A stretch of DNA of 64,000 bases, from contig NZ_QJKM01000014.1 in the NCBI RefSeq assembly GCF_003425685.1, positions 1 to 64,000 on the forward strand, read 5' to 3'. A program made the translations under genes and the position numbers. The DNA comes from Rhizobium terrae (lineage in GTDB: Bacteria; Pseudomonadota; Alphaproteobacteria; Rhizobiales; Rhizobiaceae). The notes beneath the pieces are model-generated. The model worked only from the letters and a program-made list of their open reading frames with translations, had not been told where the DNA came from and searched no databases. Positions 53,224 to 62,137 of this stretch are shown one piece after another. Each line of letters opens with the position of its first letter. Position 1 is the first letter of the stretch.

Positions 53224-55110
53224 TCAAAGAAAAACCGTCGAGAAGTGGGGCACCGCCGCGATCAGCAGAAGGCCGACCATCAGCGCGCCGATATAGGGCC
53301 AGATGGCCTTCATGGCCGCGTCCGGCGAAACGCTGCCGATCTTGCAGGCGATGTAGAAGCCTATGCCGATCGGCGGGGTCATGAGGCCGATATTCATGGC
53401 CGTGACCACGACCATAGAATAGTGGATGTCGTTAATGCCGAGTGAGCGCGCGACCGGAAACATGATGGGCGCCATCAGCACGATCGCCGGCAGACCTTCG
53501 AGCACGCAGCCGAGCACCATGAAGATCAAGATGGTGACACCCATGAAGGTGAGCCAACCGCCAGGCAAACCTTGCACCGCCTGGACCAGCTGTTGCGCGA
53601 ACCCGGTCTGCGTCAGCGCCCAGGCCATGGCGGAGGCGGCGCCGAGGATCATCAGGATCGCACCGGAAAGTGCGGCGGTTTCAACCAGCATGGCATAGAG
53701 CCGGTTCGCGCCGATGCCGCCATAAAGCACCATGCCGATGATCATCGCATAGAGAACCGCGATCGTCGAAACCTCGGTTGCCGTCGCAATCCCCTCGCCG
53801 ACTGCGGTGCGGATCAGGAAAGGCAGGACGAGCGCCGGCGCGGCGACGAGAAGCGCTTTCTTGATGACAGAAAGCGGCACCCGCTTCACACCTGCCATGG
53901 ATTCATGCCGCGACTTCCAGCGCGCCAGAACCGCAAGTACCAGAAGCAGGACCATGGCGATGGCGAAGCCGGAGGTGAACAGGCCGGCAATCGAGACACC
54001 CGCCGCCGACCCCAGAACGATCAGCACGATCGAAGGCGGCACGGTTTCCGCCATCGCCGCGCCGGTGGCGAGCAGCGCGATCATTTCCGGCGGCTTGTGG
54101 CCGCGCCGCTTCATTTCCGGAAAGAGCGCCGGCGCGACGGTTGCCATATCCGACACTTTCGAGCCGGAAATGCCGGAAACCAGGAAAAGCGATCCGAGCA
54201 GCACGTAAGACATGCCGGCCCGCACATGCCCCAGAAGCGAAGCCAGAAATTCGACGATCGCCTTGCCCATGCCCGTCGCATCGAGAATACAGCCGAGCAG
54301 CACGAAGATCGGAACCGAAAGCAGAATGATGCTCGACATGCCTTCGTCCATGCGGCCGATCATCACGAAAACCGGCACCGACGTGGTGAAGGACAGGAAG
54401 GCAAGCGTACCCAGCCCGAAGCAGAAGGCAATCGGCACGCCGAGCATGAGGAACAGCGCCACGAAGCCGACAAGGAAGATCGGAATGTTCCAGTTGCCGA
54501 TGCCCTTGAGGGCTGGTGCGGCGACCCACAGCAGCCCCGTGACCGCCGCGATGAGCGCGACGGAAATGACGACATGGCGAAAATTCGCTCCCTTCAACGC
54601 GTGGACAACTGCCAGGATGAGCATCAGAGCAATGCCGGCCGGCAGGGCTGCAGCACGAAAACTCATCGGAATATTGAGCGCAGCCGAGGTGATATAGGAT
54701 TCCTCGATCGCATATTCGTAAGCCGGCCGCAGCATGACGCCAAGGAACACCGCCACCAGCAGCATGGTGAGCCTGCTCGCGAATTCCCTCGTTCCGCGCG
54801 GCAGCATGCCCACGAAGAGCGTCAACCGCAGGTGCTCGCTACGATCGACCGCCATGGCCGCGCCCAGCATGGCAAGCCACAGAAAGGAGATCGAAGCCAC
54901 TTCGTCGATCCAGACGATCGGCAGCGAAAAGACATACCGGGAGATCACGCCCGTGAGCAGCAGCCCGATGATTCCGACGAGAAGCAGAGCGGCAACCGCC
55001 TCGACGGGCCGCATCCAGACGGAAGCCTTCGTCTGGGGCGCGACACCTTCCAGGCCAGCCAGCAGCGACGCTTCGTCCATCATCTCGATCGTATCATTGG
55101 CAGTCGTCAC
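53224..55110 (-). CDS. TRAP transporter fused membrane subunit (DctQ-DctM)
   Basis: The roughly 628-residue protein fuses the small DctQ subunit (about 35-190, four helices, WIDEVASISFLWLAMLGAA) to the large DctM subunit (about 205-628, LFLMLGVPIAFCFGLGTL and PPIGIGFYIACKIG near the end). It imports an acid with sodium, together with DctP. I chose GTG 55110 since GGAGG lies eight bases upstream; starts at 55128, 55137 or 55140 would add up to ten residues. It is the first gene of the operon that continues to the SDR at 46770. Confidence 0.92.
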   Translation of the reverse strand: MTTANDTIEMMDEASLLAGLEGVAPQTKASVWMRPVEAVAALLLVGIIGLLLTGVISRYVFSLPIVWIDEVASISFLWLAMLGAAMAVDRSEHLRLTLFVGMLPRGTREFASRLTMLLVAVFLGVMLRPAYEYAIEESYITSAALNIPMSFRAAALPAGIALMLILAVVHALKGANFRHVVISVALIAAVTGLLWVAAPALKGIGNWNIPIFLVGFVALFLMLGVPIAFCFGLGTLAFLSFTTSVPVFVMIGRMDEGMSSIILLSVPIFVLLGCILDATGMGKAIVEFLASLLGHVRAGMSYVLLGSLFLVSGISGSKVSDMATVAPALFPEMKRRGHKPPEMIALLATGAAMAETVPPSIVLIVLGSAAGVSIAGLFTSGFAIAMVLLLVLAVLARWKSRHESMAGVKRVPLSVIKKALLVAAPALVLPFLIRTAVGEGIATATEVSTIAVLYAMIIGMVLYGGIGANRLYAMLVETAALSGAILMILGAASAMAWALTQTGFAQQLVQAVQGLPGGWLTFMGVTILIFMVLGCVLEGLPAIVLMAPIMFPVARSLGINDIHYSMVVVTAMNIGLMTPPIGIGFYIACKIGSVSPDAAMKAIWPYIGALMVGLLLIAAVPHFSTVFL

Positions 55111-55251
55111 GCATTCATCCTCCGCCATGCCGCGCATCACGCACAGGCCGAAGGACAGGTTTCGGAACGATCGCCCAATACAGCCGACCTGGGATACGCC
55201 CTCCGGCGCATTGCTCCTCCTCCCGACGTCTGGCTCCTCCAGCCATCGTAG

Positions 55252-55374
55252 TAGTCCATGATATGGATCTTATTCTTCTTCGAGTTGCCGAACTGTGCTG
55301 GAGACCTGTGGTTTAGGCAAGACTAAAATCAAGTCTGGTGTAAAATTCCTCGAAGAAGATCCATATATTGGAAC
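55252..55374. promoter_or_regulatory. Inverted-repeat pair upstream of the TRAP operon
   Basis: ATATGGATCTT (55261-55271) and CTTCTTCGAG (55275-55284) recur inverted as CTCGAAGAAG and AAGATCCATAT (55349-55366). Partial matching extends outward (GTCCATG versus TTGGAAC). The two arms are about 65 bases apart and lie 140-265 bases upstream of the TRAP start, in the only long gap of the catabolic block. They could be paired operators, for example for the IclR regulator, or remnant IS ends. Confidence 0.5.
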
Positions 55375-55396
55375 GATGCGATTCCTCCATTTCGGA

Positions 55397-56203
55397 TCAC
55401 TGGCTCAAGCTGCCCGACACGGTCACATGCAGTCCGCCATCGACCGGAAGCTCCACTCCGGTGATGTATCGCGCCTCATCAGACGCCAGAAACACCGAAG
55501 CCCAGGCCACGTCCCAACCATCTCCCTGGCGCTTCATGGGGGAAAGCGCATCCCGCCTGGCCTTCATCTCTTCGGCCGAACCATAATACCCGCTGATCTG
55601 CTGCTGGATATGCGGCGTATCCATCACGCCCGGCAGGATGGCATTGGCTCGGATGCCTTTGGCGGCATATTCGATGGCGATCGCTCTTGTGAAATGATTG
55701 AGCGCCGCTTTCGATGCATAATATGAAACGTAGGGATAACCGGTCCACCGGATGGAGGCGAGCGAGGAGATATTGACGATCGCGCCGCCGCCCTGGCGTT
55801 CCATGATCGGCAGAACGGCCTTGCAGGTGAGGAAGGCGCTGGTGAGATTGACATCAATCACCCGGCGCCAGCTTTCCTCCGTCGCCTCCGCGGCGCCGCC
55901 GGGCATATTGATGCCGACATTGTTGTGCAGCACGTCTATGCGGCCGAACCGCTCCATCGTTTTCTCGACAACGGCTGCAATATCTTTGGATCTGGTCACG
56001 TCGGCGGCGAGCGCAAGGCCTGTTCCGCCCTCCTGCCGGATCACGTCGAGCGTGTTCTTCGCGGCATCGAGATTGACGTCGACGCAGACGACGCTGCCGC
56101 CTTCGCGGGCATAGGCGACGGCCGCCGCCTTGCCGATTCCGAAACCCGGGCCGACCGAACCGGCGCCGAATACGAGAACGACCTTGTTCTTCATGCGATC
56201 CAT
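55397..56203 (-). CDS. SDR-family oxidoreductase with extended glycine motif
   Basis: The 268-residue short-chain dehydrogenase begins MDRMKNKVVLVFGAGSV, with the coenzyme motif GAGSVGPGFGIG, longer and Pro-containing compared with the usual TGxxxGIG. Asp in VCVDVN suggests NAD. Catalytic residues are in LHNNVGI, NISSLAS and YYASK; the C-terminus has VDGG. ATG 56203 has GGAGGAG six bases upstream, better than an earlier in-frame start. It is the last gene of the unit that includes the amidohydrolase and ABC importer, 120 bases past the amidohydrolase. Confidence 0.9.
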   Translation of the reverse strand: MDRMKNKVVLVFGAGSVGPGFGIGKAAAVAYAREGGSVVCVDVNLDAAKNTLDVIRQEGGTGLALAADVTRSKDIAAVVEKTMERFGRIDVLHNNVGINMPGGAAEATEESWRRVIDVNLTSAFLTCKAVLPIMERQGGGAIVNISSLASIRWTGYPYVSYYASKAALNHFTRAIAIEYAAKGIRANAILPGVMDTPHIQQQISGYYGSAEEMKARRDALSPMKRQGDGWDVAWASVFLASDEARYITGVELPVDGGLHVTVSGSLSQ

Positions 56204-56327
56204 GTGTTGCTCCTCCAGGCCACCCTCCCCGGCAACCTGAAGCAACTTATCGCGGGCTTCCCGATCGGTCCACGTCCAAGAACGAACAGAACATGTTCAG
56301 AAACATATCTAAACGGCCGGCACCGGA

Positions 56328-57338
56328 TCAGGCAGCGGCCGCCGCCGGCAGTTTCAGGCCGAGAGTGCGCACGGCATTATCATGGAAGATCTTCTGCTTT
56401 ACGGCCGGCGACATCTCGATCTCGTCGAGCAGTTTCAGGCAGACCTCCGGATCCCAACAGGGATAATCCGTGCCGTACATCACGTTGTCGACGCCGAAAT
56501 AATCGATCGCGAATTTCTGGCCTGCCGAGTGCGGCGAAACCGTATCGGTGAACATCCGGTGCAGGTAATGGCTGACCGGCTTGGTAAGGCCTGCTGTCTT
56601 GGAATTCTTGTCCATGCGGCCGGATTGGTAAGGCAGCGCGCCGCCCGTATGCGACATCACGACCTTCAGGCCCGGATGCCGCTCCATCAGGCCCGAGAGG
56701 ATGAGGCGGGACGCCGCAGCGCTCACCTCGACCACCCGGCCGAGGCTCAGATGCAGCGCATCGTTATACCCCTGCATCACGTCGGCGAAGACGGCGTCGG
56801 TCGGGTGGAGGAACATCGGCAGGCCGAGTTCGGCGACGCGGGCATAAAAAGGCTCCAGCCGCGGATCGTCGATCATGCCCTCCTTGCCGACGCTGCCCGG
56901 CAGGTTGACGCCCATGAGGCCAAGCCGGCCGACAGCGTCTTCCAGCACGTCCATGGCGATCTTGGTATCGACCAGCGGGATTGCGGCGGATGCCCAGACG
57001 CGACCCGGATAACGCCGCTGCGCCCAGGCCATTTCCTCGTTCCAGGCGATCGCCGCATCGCGGCCTTCCTCTGCCGGCAGTTCGGAAAAATAGATCGACA
57101 GCGGGCCGATCGAGCAGACGACGGAAATATCGTGGCCGAGCGCATCCATATAGGCGAGCTGCTCGTCGAGATCGAACCATTCCTTCCAACTCGCCACCGT
57201 GCCGCGGCGGCCATTGGCACCGTGATAGGTATAGCCGCCGCGCGCATTGGTGAAAGCCTTCGGATAATCCTCGCGCTTCATCAGCGGCCCGAAAATCGAC
57301 CGGGGCCACCAGTGGAAATGGGAATCGATGATCTTCAT
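56328..57338 (-). CDS. Amidohydrolase family protein (ACMSD-like)
   Basis: The 336-residue TIM-barrel metalloenzyme has the N-terminal metal motif DSHFHWW (5-11), MFLHPTD (about 175), SHTGGALPY (about 232) and the distal Asp in GTDYPCWDPE (about 286). This pattern matches the amidohydrolase_2 group with ACMSD and gamma-resorcylate decarboxylase, which decarboxylate or hydrolyse aromatic or related acids. It lies 18 bases downstream of the ABC permease gene, so its substrate is probably what that importer brings in or a derived intermediate. Confidence 0.9.
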   Translation of the reverse strand: MKIIDSHFHWWPRSIFGPLMKREDYPKAFTNARGGYTYHGANGRRGTVASWKEWFDLDEQLAYMDALGHDISVVCSIGPLSIYFSELPAEEGRDAAIAWNEEMAWAQRRYPGRVWASAAIPLVDTKIAMDVLEDAVGRLGLMGVNLPGSVGKEGMIDDPRLEPFYARVAELGLPMFLHPTDAVFADVMQGYNDALHLSLGRVVEVSAAASRLILSGLMERHPGLKVVMSHTGGALPYQSGRMDKNSKTAGLTKPVSHYLHRMFTDTVSPHSAGQKFAIDYFGVDNVMYGTDYPCWDPEVCLKLLDEIEMSPAVKQKIFHDNAVRTLGLKLPAAAAA

Positions 57339-57356
57339 GACGCTAACCTCAAGATT

Positions 57357-58136
57357 TCAGCGGCCGCTATCGACCCGCCAGGAGTCGGTCTTGGATTCCA
57401 GGAAGGACAGGATCTGGGTGAGGATGACGCCGAGCAGGATGACGATGACGATCGACACCATCATCTTGGTCGTCTGCATCAGCTGGCCGTAATAGGTGAT
57501 TGCATAACCCAGGCCGGCATTGGCGCCGAACAGCTCGGCCACCACGACGCCGGTCAGCGCACGGCCGACGCCGAGGCGAAGCCCCGCCATCATCACCGGT
57601 ACAGACCCCGGCAGCGCCACCTGCAGGAAGACATCGAGCGGCTTGGCGCCGAACGAACGGGCGGCGCGGGCAAGATCGCGGTCGGTATTCTTGATGCCGG
57701 ACAACGTATTGGCATAGATCGGCGTCAGCGCGAACAGGAAGGCGATGGCGATGATCGTCGGCGTGCCGTAACCGAGCCACGCGACGAAGAGCGGGTAGAA
57801 GGCGACCGTCGGCGCGGAGTATTTGAACCAGATGAAGGGTTCGAGCGCCGCCTCCACATCCGAGAACCAGCCGGCCAGCATGCCGAGAACGATGCCGACG
57901 ACCGTCGCCAATCCCATCGACCAGACGAAGCAATAAAGTGTCGCGCCGACATTGGCGCCCACTTGGCCATCTTCGAACTGCGCCAGGAATTCGGTCCAGA
58001 CCTCGCTCGGCGTCGAGATGAAGAACGGATTGATGAGTCCGCCGTCGACGGCGATCTGCCAGAAGACGAGCAGGCCGATCATCGAAAGCGTGCCGAGGAT
58101 CAGCGCCTGGCGGCGATAAAAGAGTTCGGCGATCAT
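57357..58136 (-). CDS. ABC transporter permease (SsuC/TauC-like), second copy
   Basis: The 259-residue BPD_transp_1 permease has about six helices and the coupling motif ARAARSFGAKPLDVFLQVALP (in part), then GLRLGVGRALTGVVVAELFGA. It is the SsuC/TauC/ThiX type used for sulfonates, taurine, pyrimidines or aromatic acids. Its start overlaps the neighbouring permease stop by four bases. Two distinct permeases suggest a heterodimeric channel. Confidence 0.92.
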   Translation of the reverse strand: MIAELFYRRQALILGTLSMIGLLVFWQIAVDGGLINPFFISTPSEVWTEFLAQFEDGQVGANVGATLYCFVWSMGLATVVGIVLGMLAGWFSDVEAALEPFIWFKYSAPTVAFYPLFVAWLGYGTPTIIAIAFLFALTPIYANTLSGIKNTDRDLARAARSFGAKPLDVFLQVALPGSVPVMMAGLRLGVGRALTGVVVAELFGANAGLGYAITYYGQLMQTTKMMVSIVIVILLGVILTQILSFLESKTDSWRVDSGR

Positions 58137-58945
58137 TTCGACCTCCAGTCGCGGACCTTGTTTTCGACCGAGCGGACAAGGATGGTGAGCGTGTAGCCGA
58201 AGGCGCTGACGACGAGCGCATAGACCAGCAGGCGGTCGATGCGCATCGCGGAACCGTAAAGATTGAGCTGGTAGCCGATCCCGGCCTGAGACACGAAGAG
58301 TTCACCCACCACCACGCCGAGCACGGCGCGGCCGACGGCGAGCCGGATGCCGGTCAGCAATGCCGGCAGCGAACCGGGCACGAGGACGCGGGTGAAGATG
58401 TCGAACTTCGTCGCACCGAACGAACGCGCCATCCGCAGAAACCGCGGATCGGCCTCGCTCATGCCGGCCATGGTGTTCAGCACGATCGGAAAGACGGCCC
58501 CGAGGAAGACCACGGCGATCTTCGGCGCCATGTCGATGCCGAGCCAGATGACCATGATCGGCAGGAGCACCAGCGTCGGCGCGATGTAGAGCGCCATCAG
58601 CGGCGGATCGATCAGGTAACGGGCGATCTTAGACGTTCCGAGCAGGACGCCGAGCGGGATCGAGACGACGACCGCCAACGCAAAACCCGCGACGAATTCC
58701 GTCAGGCTTATCTGCGCGTGATAAAGAAAATTGTCGTTCCGGAAGATATCTATCGCTGCGAAGAAGACTTCGGTCGGCCGGCTGGTGAAGCGGCCGTTCA
58801 CCCAGCCCATCGACGGCGCCACCTGCCACAGGACGAGGAAGGCGAGCACGGCCAGCGCCCCCACGAGGGTCGGCCGGGAAGGACGCAGGAAGGAAAACGA
58901 TATCTGGCGCACCGCCGGTTCGGCGGTCATTTCTGCCGATCTCAC
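58133..58945 (-). CDS. ABC transporter permease (SsuC/TauC-like), first copy
   Basis: The 270-residue inner-membrane permease has a helix at about 30-50, further segments, and the coupling loop LRMARSFGATKFDIFTRVLVP (in part), then GIRLAVGRAVLGVVVGELF. It is clearly paralogous to the gene that follows. Its start overlaps the ATPase stop by four bases (58942-58945). It likely forms the importer channel together with the second permease. Confidence 0.92.
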   Translation of the reverse strand: MRSAEMTAEPAVRQISFSFLRPSRPTLVGALAVLAFLVLWQVAPSMGWVNGRFTSRPTEVFFAAIDIFRNDNFLYHAQISLTEFVAGFALAVVVSIPLGVLLGTSKIARYLIDPPLMALYIAPTLVLLPIMVIWLGIDMAPKIAVVFLGAVFPIVLNTMAGMSEADPRFLRMARSFGATKFDIFTRVLVPGSLPALLTGIRLAVGRAVLGVVVGELFVSQAGIGYQLNLYGSAMRIDRLLVYALVVSAFGYTLTILVRSVENKVRDWRSK

Positions 58946-59736
58946 GCGACCTCCTTCACCAGCTGCATGCTGGACATATCTTCCGCAAGATGTGCACGCA
59001 GGCGCTTGCGCAGATCGTGGAAGGGCTCGCTGTCGAGCACCGCCTCGTCGCGCGGGCGCGGCAGGTCCACGTTGATCACTTCCTTGATGTGACCCGGGTT
59101 GCGGCCCATCACGACGATCTTGTCGGCGAGAAAGATCGCCTCATCAATGTCGTGAGTGACAAACAGCGCCGTCTTCTTATGCCGCTCCCAGATGCGCAGA
59201 AGCTCGGTGCCCATGATCTCGCGGGTCTGCGCGTCGAGCGCGCCGAACGGCTCGTCCATAAGCAGCACGTCAGGATCGACGGCGAGTGCACGGGCGATAT
59301 TGACGCGCTGGCGCATGCCACCGGAAAGCTGGTGCGGATGATAATCGGAGAAACGGCCGAGGCCGACGAGACGGATCATCTGCATGGCCCGTTCGTTCAA
59401 ATCGCCGCCGCTCCACCGCTGCATCTCAAGGCCGAACTTGACGTTGCCGCGCACCGAGCGCCAGGGAAGAAGCGAGGCTTCCTGAAACACGACGGCACGA
59501 TCGCGACCGGGACCGGTCACCTCCTTGCCGTCGATCCGGATCGAACCGCGCGACAGATTGACGAGCCCGGCCATCGCCATCAAAAGCGTGCTCTTGCCGC
59601 AGCCGCTCGAACCGACGATGGTGACGAACTCGCCCTTTTCGATCGACAGATCGACGCTGTCGACGGCGGAAAACACCTCGTTGCTCTTCGGCTTACGATA
59701 ATCGATCCCGAGATCGCGGATTTCAATCTGCGCCAC
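58942..59736 (-). CDS. ABC transporter ATPase (SsuB/TauB-like)
   Basis: The 264-residue ATPase has Walker A GSSGCGKST (about 41), Q-loop FQEASLLPWR (about 88), signature LSGGMRQRVNIARALA, Walker B VLLMDEPFGALD and H-loop VTHDIDEA, all typical of SsuB/TauB/nitrate-type importers. It powers the two permeases downstream. The SBP gene is 64 bases upstream on the same strand. Confidence 0.94.
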   Translation of the reverse strand: MAQIEIRDLGIDYRKPKSNEVFSAVDSVDLSIEKGEFVTIVGSSGCGKSTLLMAMAGLVNLSRGSIRIDGKEVTGPGRDRAVVFQEASLLPWRSVRGNVKFGLEMQRWSGGDLNERAMQMIRLVGLGRFSDYHPHQLSGGMRQRVNIARALAVDPDVLLMDEPFGALDAQTREIMGTELLRIWERHKKTALFVTHDIDEAIFLADKIVVMGRNPGHIKEVINVDLPRPRDEAVLDSEPFHDLRKRLRAHLAEDMSSMQLVKEVA

Positions 59737-59800
59737 TTTACTTATCCTCCTGGAGCGGGCTCCTACCCGCTCTCGTTATACCATCATACAAACGTCAGGC

Positions 59801-60784
59801 CTACTTGGGTTTCCATTCGTTGTAGGTGTCGTGGAACGTCCCGACCCAGTATTTTTCGAGCGGCATCGGCGCTTTGTAGCTGCCGTTCATGATGCCGATG
59901 TCCCAGAAGACCTTCATTCCGGCATCGCTTGCCAGACGACCGTCCTCGAAAATCTCGTCGATGAAGTCGTCGTAACCGCGGTTGAGATAGGTTTCTTCGA
60001 GGCCGAGCTTCGCAGCGAGCAGCTTGACCGATTCTTCCTTGTGGGATTTGGCCCAACGCACGGCCTTGGCGAAGCCGCGCAACACCGCCTTGATGGCGTT
60101 CGGATCGTTCTTGATGAAGTCCTCACGGGCATAGAAGCAGTGGAAGGGGAAGTCCGGCGTGATCGACTTCTGCTGCAGGAGCAGGTTCATGCCGCGATCG
60201 GCCGCCATGAACTTTTCCGGCGTCGCGAAGATGTTGACCTCTATCTGGCCGGCTTCCATGGCTGCGAGACGCGGAACGGAGCCGCCGCCCTGAACGATCT
60301 GCACGTCGCTCTTGGGGTTGATGCCCTTGGTGGCGAGCGCATAACGGGTCAGGAAGTCGGTCGAGGAACCGAAGGTCGAAATGCCGAAGCGCTTGCCCTT
60401 GGCTTCCTCCAATGTCTTGATCGACGGAACCGAATACCAGTCGAACACGGCCATGTTGAAACCGCCGTAGAAGATCTTCACGCCCTGGCCGCTTTCGACG
60501 CCGAGCAGCGCTTCGGAGAATGCGCCGACGCCGATATCGACGGAGCCAGCCACCATGCCGCGCACCAGTTCGGTACCGCCCTTGAAAGCGACGACCTTCA
60601 CGTTGACGCCCTCTTCCTTGAAGAAGCCCTGGGCATCGGCGACATAGATGGGCAGCAGGGTCGAGGTATTGAGCGGAAGGCCGATCGTGATGTCCTTCTT
60701 CTCGATCGCCTGGGCGTTCGCCGCCTGAAAGGACAGCGCGGCAAATGCCGCCGCCGTCGCTATGGTTTTCAGAAATTTCAGCAT
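59801..60784 (-). CDS. ABC transporter substrate-binding protein (NMT1/SsuA type)
   Basis: The 327-residue periplasmic protein has a signal peptide (about 1-24, LKTIATAAAFAALSFQAANAQA) and an NMT1/THI5-like fold: ITIGLPLNTSTLLPIYVADAQ (in part), then GFFKEEGVNVKVV, and GSVDIGVGAFSEAL. This clade binds small nitrogen- or sulfur-containing or aromatic compounds. ATG 60784 has GGAGGAGAGA directly upstream; a longer version adds 13 residues with no support. The MmgE/PrpD gene is just upstream. Confidence 0.92.
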   Translation of the reverse strand: MLKFLKTIATAAAFAALSFQAANAQAIEKKDITIGLPLNTSTLLPIYVADAQGFFKEEGVNVKVVAFKGGTELVRGMVAGSVDIGVGAFSEALLGVESGQGVKIFYGGFNMAVFDWYSVPSIKTLEEAKGKRFGISTFGSSTDFLTRYALATKGINPKSDVQIVQGGGSVPRLAAMEAGQIEVNIFATPEKFMAADRGMNLLLQQKSITPDFPFHCFYAREDFIKNDPNAIKAVLRGFAKAVRWAKSHKEESVKLLAAKLGLEETYLNRGYDDFIDEIFEDGRLASDAGMKVFWDIGIMNGSYKAPMPLEKYWVGTFHDTYNEWKPK

Positions 60785-60850
60785 TCTCTCCTCCTTGTGC
60801 GACGCCGGCACTCCCTGCGGCATCTGTTTTTCGTAAGTTCCAGTGTCCCT

Positions 60851-62137
60851 TCAGGCCGCCTCGCTCCTCGGGAAAGAGGCATCCGTGAGCTTCATGAGGA
60901 GGCTGCGGGCCTCCTGCACTGCAGCCGCATCGGCATCGGCAAGCGCGGCTTCCAGCCGCTGCAATTGCCGCGCCGTCGCGGCGGGAAGGCTTTCGATCTT
61001 GCGGCCGAGCATGGCCTGCGGGCCCTCGCCACCAGCCTGAGGCCAGATGGCCTCGCGTGTCTGTCCCTTTTCCATAACGACAACACGCGCCGGCCAGCCT
61101 TCGCCGGGGAGCGTGTCATCGGCCATGATCGTCACACGTTCGGCAAAGGCCATGACATCCGCATCGAAGGCTCGGGCGCGGTCCACATCCATCAACCTCG
61201 CCGGCTCGAAGGCGGCAATGCCGAGCTGCAGTCCGAGATGGGCGATGGTCGACAAACGGTCTTCAGCGACAAGCTGCCGGCTGGCAACGGGCGCTGCCAC
61301 GGCCGGCAGAAAAACTTCGATACTGTCGATGGCACGGGGATCGACACCCTTTTCCAGCAGATGACGGAAGGCCTGGATCGCATTGATGCCCTGACGGGCG
61401 GAGACGAAAGGCTTCATTCCGACCCGCGCGATCGCCAGCGGATCGACATGGGCGGCCTCCAGGGCGACGGCTGCCGCCGCCTGCCCTTTCATCCAGCCGG
61501 GCGAGAGGAGGGCCAAATCCCCCTTTACTCCCGCCTTGGCGGCAAGCGCGGCACGGATCCCCTTGAAGGTCGCTTCGCCGATTGCCAGCCAGCGGGCCGA
61601 CGGCATGCCGGACGGACGGCCGTTGCGCCCCGAACTGCCGGCCATTGACAGCACCAGCGCCTGGGCAACCTGCTCGTCCGAAAGATTGAGCGCAATGGCC
61701 GCACTCACCGCCGCCGCGGCAGGTGTCGCAAACAAACCCGGCCAGGTTTCCGGCAAGGCGGAAACGCCGCCTACAGCCTCCGAAAGCGCCACCCCGACGG
61801 CATGGCCGGCGGCAACCGCCTTTACATAGACCGCATGATCCTGCGCGAAAATCAGCGCCGCCGGAACCGCCATGGCATCGGGCGTCGCGCAAGAAGGCAC
61901 GTGGATGGCATCCCATTCCGTAAAACGGATAACCGCCGACGCGCCCGCGGCAGAGGAGACTATGTCGCCCGGACCAGCTTCGCGATAGAAGGAGAGCAAC
62001 GAAGCGCCCTCGGTCGCACCGGCACCGGCCGCCAGACAGGCGAGCGCATCGAGGGTATGCAGAGCGACAAGATCGCGGGTAGTTTCGTCCCCGCCATCGA
62101 TTGCCGAAAGAATGGAAACGAGATCGCGTGCGTTCAT
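60851..62137 (-). CDS. MmgE/PrpD family protein
   Basis: The 428-residue protein fits the MmgE/PrpD family (2-methylcitrate dehydratase, iminodisuccinate epimerase, cis-aconitate decarboxylase) with an all-helical first domain containing HTLDALACLAAG, then HVPSCATPDAMAVPAAL, and a smaller alpha/beta domain. The family usually acts on tricarboxylates or amino-dicarboxylates. The common GRG/HY motifs of true PrpD are not obvious, so the reaction is open. Its start overlaps the upstream M24-like gene by four bases, tying it to that pair. Confidence 0.82.
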   Translation of the reverse strand: MNARDLVSILSAIDGGDETTRDLVALHTLDALACLAAGAGATEGASLLSFYREAGPGDIVSSAAGASAVIRFTEWDAIHVPSCATPDAMAVPAALIFAQDHAVYVKAVAAGHAVGVALSEAVGGVSALPETWPGLFATPAAAAVSAAIALNLSDEQVAQALVLSMAGSSGRNGRPSGMPSARWLAIGEATFKGIRAALAAKAGVKGDLALLSPGWMKGQAAAAVALEAAHVDPLAIARVGMKPFVSARQGINAIQAFRHLLEKGVDPRAIDSIEVFLPAVAAPVASRQLVAEDRLSTIAHLGLQLGIAAFEPARLMDVDRARAFDADVMAFAERVTIMADDTLPGEGWPARVVVMEKGQTREAIWPQAGGEGPQAMLGRKIESLPAATARQLQRLEAALADADAAAVQEARSLLMKLTDASFPRSEAA

